This document shows, in pieces, positions 60,148-64,000 of a DNA stretch of 64,000 bases (position 1 is the stretch's first letter; the number at the start of each line of letters is the position of its first letter). The translations under genes were made by a program, and so were the position numbers. Origin of the DNA: Ailanthus altissimus (Eukaryota > Streptophyta > Magnoliopsida > Sapindales > Simaroubaceae). The DNA is taken from contig OX327702.1 in assembly GCA_946807835.1 (NCBI GenBank), positions 11,408,001 to 11,472,000 of the forward strand, written 5' to 3'. A model generated the notes under the pieces. It did not search any database. It saw only the letters and a program-made list of their open reading frames with translations, and was not told the DNA's origin.

Positions 60148-60676
60148 CCAATGAACACATAGGTCAAAGTACGATAATATTAGTTAACTTGAGAGGACCT
60201 TCCATCAACGACTTTATAGTAGGTCTATTGGAGGTCCTCATGAGTTTGTTCAGTACCCATTCCTTATTGAATACTTGCATATCTATATGAGCTTTTACTA
60301 AGCTCACAGTCTATTAAGACTAACTATTTAGACAATTCAGATATAGATATACATTTATCTAAAAGGTTTACTAATCGATCTGTATCGGTAAACATATATT
60401 AGGAAAAATATTTTCAAGAATATACTGCATAATGAAATTTCTTAGCACCATTTGCAACTATCTTAATACTATAATATTTCTGGGTCTTTGTCCCATTTTA
60501 GACAAGGTTCTAACTCTTAGAAATACACTTTTAGTGCTAACATAAACACCTTTAAATCTACAATGTCTAAAAAGTAACAAGCTTAGTACCATATGATAAA
60601 TTATTAATGATTTATTGAAATGTTATTTTGCAAATATAAAAAAAAATATTCATACAAAAATAGAATGACACGTAAG
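60148..60676 (-). repeat. Copia LTR fragment (minus orientation)
   Basis: The minus strand matches the first part of the copia LTRs (CTTACGTGTCATTCTA start, AACCTTGTCTAAAATGGGACAAAGACC, then TCAATAAGGAATGGG...). It is cut at 60,676 by the Athila-like element and at 60,147 by the Athila-like LTR, so both ends are lost. Confidence 0.7.
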
Positions 60677-61166
60677 TGATAAGGGCAAAATTGTCATATA
60701 TTTTCTCATGTTTTTATTATTGATATTTTATGATTTTATGAGAATAGATGGCTATTTATGTGCTTTATTGTTAATTATAGGGACTTGAACGAAAATTAAA
60801 GAAAGAATGCAAAAGGAGCAAAAATAGGGACTAAAATGCAAAGTTTCCAAAATTTGAGTCCAGCGCCCCCGCGCCATAAGAATATCGCCCCAGCGTTGGA
60901 ATAGTAATCGAAATTAGAAAAATGACCTGTTTAAGTCGCGTCTGGCGCTCCAGCGCAGAAGAGTCACCACGCCAGCGACGTTCCAGAGCCCCAGCGCTAT
61001 CATCCCACCGCTCCAGCGGTGAAGGCTTTTTCACGCGTCGCCCCAGCGACAACTGCATCGCGCGCCAGTGGTAGTGCGAGTCCTAGTCCGATGAGAATTG
61101 AGATTTTTAAGCTCATATCAATCCCTATAAAGTGCCACTCGTTCCCAACCTTCAAGAATCAATCCG
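60677..61166 (+). repeat. Athila-like 5' LTR, truncated
   Basis: Aligns with 62,839-63,328. Carries a dense array of CCCCAGCG-type motifs at 60,860-61,075 and a TATA-like CCCTATAAAG near 61,123. Confidence 0.8.
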
Positions 61167-61608
61167 CTTGACATTGGCAGGATTATTTATGCAGAGATTT
61201 TAGCATGCTCTCGACTTAATAGCAGATTATTTTTTCCATCATTAATTACAGAGTTATGTGCACGGGCTGGTGTTACTTGGGATCAGCGAGAAGAACGGAA
61301 TGCCCCAGCCGCCGTGTTATCTACTCCTATCATTCGTCGGATGATTGCGACGAACCCGCCCCCTCCTGAGGCCCCTCGTCGCCCTGCTGCTGCCGTTCGC
61401 CCATTACCGGTCCATGAGCGCTTAGCTCAACTAGAGGCTCGCATGACTTCTCACGAGCGTACTGCTAACGCTACTTGGAGGTATTTAATCCAATGGACAC
61501 AGGCTATTGCTACATTATCACTCTTTGTTAAAAAAAAAAATAGGAAGGAAAGTAATGAAGTTATATTTTATTTCTTATGTGTTTTGTTTATTTTTATTAG
61601 GTTTTGAT
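61167..61608 (+). pseudogene. Athila-type gag-region ('putative plant transposon protein') fragment
   Basis: One open frame begins at the LTR junction: LDIGRIIYAEILACSRLNSR, LFFPSLITELCARAGVTWDQ, then a Pro/Ala-rich hinge (NPPPPEAPRRPAAAVRP), a coiled segment (VHERLAQLEARMTSHERTAN) and a hydrophobic end with a stop at 61,606-61,608. The I-G-R-I-I-Y...LFFPSLIT.LC.RAGV core is the signature of the domain in Athila-like gag-region ORFs. It has no start codon of its own before the junction and no downstream pol, so it is a fragment, although its reading frame is undamaged. Confidence 0.75.
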
Positions 61609-62838
61609 AAGATGATCATTAGTCTATGATAAGAAAAAAAAATCATGACTGAATTTATTTTTTTACAAATCCCTAAGGAATTATAGATACTTGAGACAAT
61701 TTTGATTATCTAAGTTTAGGAACAAATTTGACCTTATTCATAATCACCAATTTTTGAGCACTTTATAAGCATAAATAGTTATAATTATTACATAAAGATA
61801 CTTATGCTTTAGGGAGTACACCACAATCTCGAAGACCGATACTCTAGAACTTGTCTTTAGTTACTACTTGAGGCGAAATTCTAGGAAACACATGAATAGG
61901 GAAGTGACATTAGGCCATCTTTGGACCGATTGAGCCTTTCTAGCCTACCTTTTATTGTATATTTATCTCTAGTACCCTATTTTGAGCCTAATTACCTATT
62001 CTTTGGTTTAACCACATTACAAGCCCAAGACTTAAAGTTTATTTATCTAGAAAATTACCTGTAACACCATAAACCTTGCATTTACTTAGAAATACTCTTG
62101 AAAAGAAAAAAGTTGTGGTGATATGAGAAAAATAAGTTTGGGTGGTATTTGTCAATCTAAGTTTGGGGGTATTCAAAAAAAAAAAAAGTAAAATAAAATA
62201 CCCCCAACTTAAGAAAAAAAGAAGAAATTCTTTGAAAAATAAAAGGTTAAAAAGAAGGATGGGAACACAATAAGTTTAGGGGAAGAGATAATACAAGGAA
62301 AAGAAGATCAAGAGGTTTCTAGGTAAAAATCTAAGTGTTCATGGTGTAATTTGAACTTCATATATTTATCCTTTTATCCCACCTTGACCCTAGCCTTATG
62401 TTACAAGGTAAGTAAAGTCCTAAATAGATCCCTAGACATGTGATTTTCTACATTAGTGGAGAGTGGTAATAAAGACAAGCTTATGGAAGTGTCATTATAC
62501 AAATAAAATGTCGAGACACCATCTTTTCTGTACAATTTAAAGTATAAAGTAAATCAAAGTATGGTTTAGCTATTTACTTACTACTGGCACACACACACAT
62601 GGTGATTGTCCATGAGGAAGAATGAGGGACTAAATAAAGATAATTTAGAATTGTTATTAGCTGTTTATCTACCTTATGGATTTGTACTATTTCGTCAGCC
62701 TTTGAGACAATGATTTTGATCATTTTACTAGTATTAGTATATTTTGTTTTTTTAAATGAGTCAAGTATAACCCTTTGTTTCTCTCTTAGTTTTATTTTAT
62801 TGCTTGAGGACAAGCAAGTATTTAAGTTTGGGGGAACT
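61609..62838 (+). mobile_element. Athila-like 3' non-coding internal region with polypurine tract
   Basis: AT-rich, repeated AAGTTTGGGGG-type words (62,156-62,170, 62,272-62,283, 62,824-62,835). GAGGACAAGCAAG and AGTTTGGGGGAACT lead directly into the 3' LTR at 62,839. No protein is readable. Confidence 0.75.
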
Positions 62839-64000
62839 TGATAAGGGCAAAATTGTCATATATTTTCTCATGTTTTTATTATTGATATTTTATGGTTTTA
62901 TGAGAATAGAAGGCTATTTATGTGCTTTATTGTTATTTATAGGGACTTGAACAAAAATTAAAGAAAGAATGCAAAAGGAGCAAAAATAGGGACTAAAATG
63001 CAAAGTTTTCAAAATTTGAGTCCAGCGCCCCCACGCCATAAGAATATCACCCCAGCGTTGGAATAGTGGTCGAAATTAGAAAAACGACCTGTTTAAGTCG
63101 CGTCTGGCACCCCAGCGCCAAAGAGTCACCGCGCTAGCGACGTTCCAGAGCCTCAGCGCTATCATCCCACCGCTCCAGCGATGAAGGCTTTTTCATGCGT
63201 CGCCCCAGCGACAACTGCATCGCGCGCCAGCGGTAGTGCGAGTCCTAGTCCGATGAGAATTGAGATTTTCAAGCTCATATCAATCTCTATAAAAAGCCAC
63301 ACGTTTTCAACCTTCAAGAATTAATCCAGGGAGACCAGAGAAGAACCTAGAGCAAGAAAAAGAGAACTTAGAGCAGTTCAAGAGCACCAAGAATCCAGAG
63401 CAACATCAATCAAGAGCAATTCGACATCTACATCAGTTTGCGATTGATTGTAGCATGTTTTATTTTTATTTTTATTGCTGTGATTCTCTTGTAGCTATGA
63501 ACTAATTTATTTTCTAAGGTTAATATTTGAACTCAATATGTGCGCTTAAATTGCCATATCTTTTAGTATTTAATAAACTTAGTCCTTTATTATTTAAATT
63601 ACTTGTGTTTAATGCTTCAATATATCTGGCCAATATATGGTGAATGAATTGGTAATATTTTGATAAACTTGAAAGAGGAATCAATATATTTAGACCTAGG
63701 TAATTTGATGCATGATTGTAGAGTAACATTCAATGTTGCATATGCAAGTTTCAATTTAGGATAGGAATATACCTAATTGGCATGTATGATCAATAAGACC
63801 TAATCTTAATGAATCTTAGTTTATTACAAGTACCATAGGAATATAGGTATTTGGTAAATTAGGGTATACTTGCATGTCTTTGGAAGAGGCTTGTGAATAC
63901 ATTAGCGTCTTGATCAATAATAAAGACTAAGTGAGTTAAATATTAGAAGATTAATCATTAAAAAGCATATTGAGGGATAATATTAATCCTAGGTTTTCTC
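62839..64000 (+). repeat. Athila-like 3' LTR (runs off the window)
   Basis: Starts TGATAAGGGC after the polypurine tract. CTATAAAAAGCC near 63,287 is a good TATA box. The part after 63,640 resembles the 3' part of the LTR 59,004-60,147 (AATTTGATGCATGATTGTAGAGTAAC, GGCATGTATGATCAATAAG), showing the two LTR families are related. The end lies beyond 64,000. Confidence 0.75.

Larger units (their letters stand above)
60677..64000 (+). mobile_element. Athila-like (Ty3/gypsy) deletion derivative, cut by window edge
   Basis: Two direct LTR copies start TGATAAGGGCAAAATTGTC at 60,677 and 62,839 and agree over about 490 bp with roughly two dozen differences, mostly C/T or G/A changes at CpG-type sites. 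Between them lie a gag-region fragment (61,167-61,608) and a 3' non-coding region with the GAGGACAAGCAAGTATTTAAGTTTGGGGG tract. The first LTR lacks the part present in the second after AATCAATCC (61,166), so the end of the 5' LTR, the primer site, the start of gag and all of pol are deleted. It is among the younger elements in the window. Confidence 0.8.

Overview
The window looks like nuclear DNA from a flowering plant, probably a eudicot. It is AT-rich, and its one intact host gene is a plant-type lipin (phosphatidate phosphatase, PAH1-like) with ten coding exons and GT-AG introns. Most of the rest is transposable-element DNA: Ty1/copia, Ty3/gypsy (Athila-like and Tekay/Del-like), one hAT DNA transposon and one plant L1-type LINE. 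I saw no tRNA, rRNA or CRISPR array, and no prokaryotic signal.

Left part (1-9.9 kb): the 5' leader, primer-binding site and LTR of a minus-strand copia element cut by the window edge; an Athila-like gag remnant; about 4.7 kb of AT-rich unassigned sequence; a copia LTR fragment; and a broken F-box/FBD/LRR gene. Gene part (9.9-16.8 kb): the PAH1-like gene on the minus strand, whose splice sites give an uninterrupted 966-residue protein. A complete but dead hAT element (17.1-21.7 kb, 8-bp target duplication) lies a few hundred bases upstream of its 5' UTR. Next come a LINE that has lost its reverse-transcriptase core (21.8-24.9 kb) and copia LTRs and pol fragments in opposite orientations (25.9-31.3 kb).

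Right part (31.3-64 kb): nested LTR elements whose order of insertion can be read. A copia LTR (33.5-42.0 kb) is split by a Tekay-type solo LTR (34.65-40.81 kb), which is itself split by a second Tekay-derived piece (35.67-39.03 kb) carrying an integrase tail and a GC-rich double hairpin. A plus-strand copia pol relic (44.2-46.9 kb) runs into its 3' LTR, which is split by another LTR (47.2-49.25 kb). An Athila-like LTR (52.05-60.15 kb) is split by a 6.8-kb LTR element, and that element is split by a solo LTR (54.11-56.20 kb).

The most unusual item is inside that 6.8-kb element. Between its two LTRs sits an intronless, single-frame but inactivated copy of a plant LONELY GUY (LOG) gene, the cytokinin riboside 5'-monophosphate phosphoribohydrolase. 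It looks like a host gene transcript captured by a non-autonomous retrotransposon. The window ends in a younger Athila-like deletion derivative (60.68 kb to the edge) with a residual gag-region reading frame. Only the PAH1-like gene is likely to be a working host gene; the remainder is a record of insertion, recombination to solo LTRs and decay.
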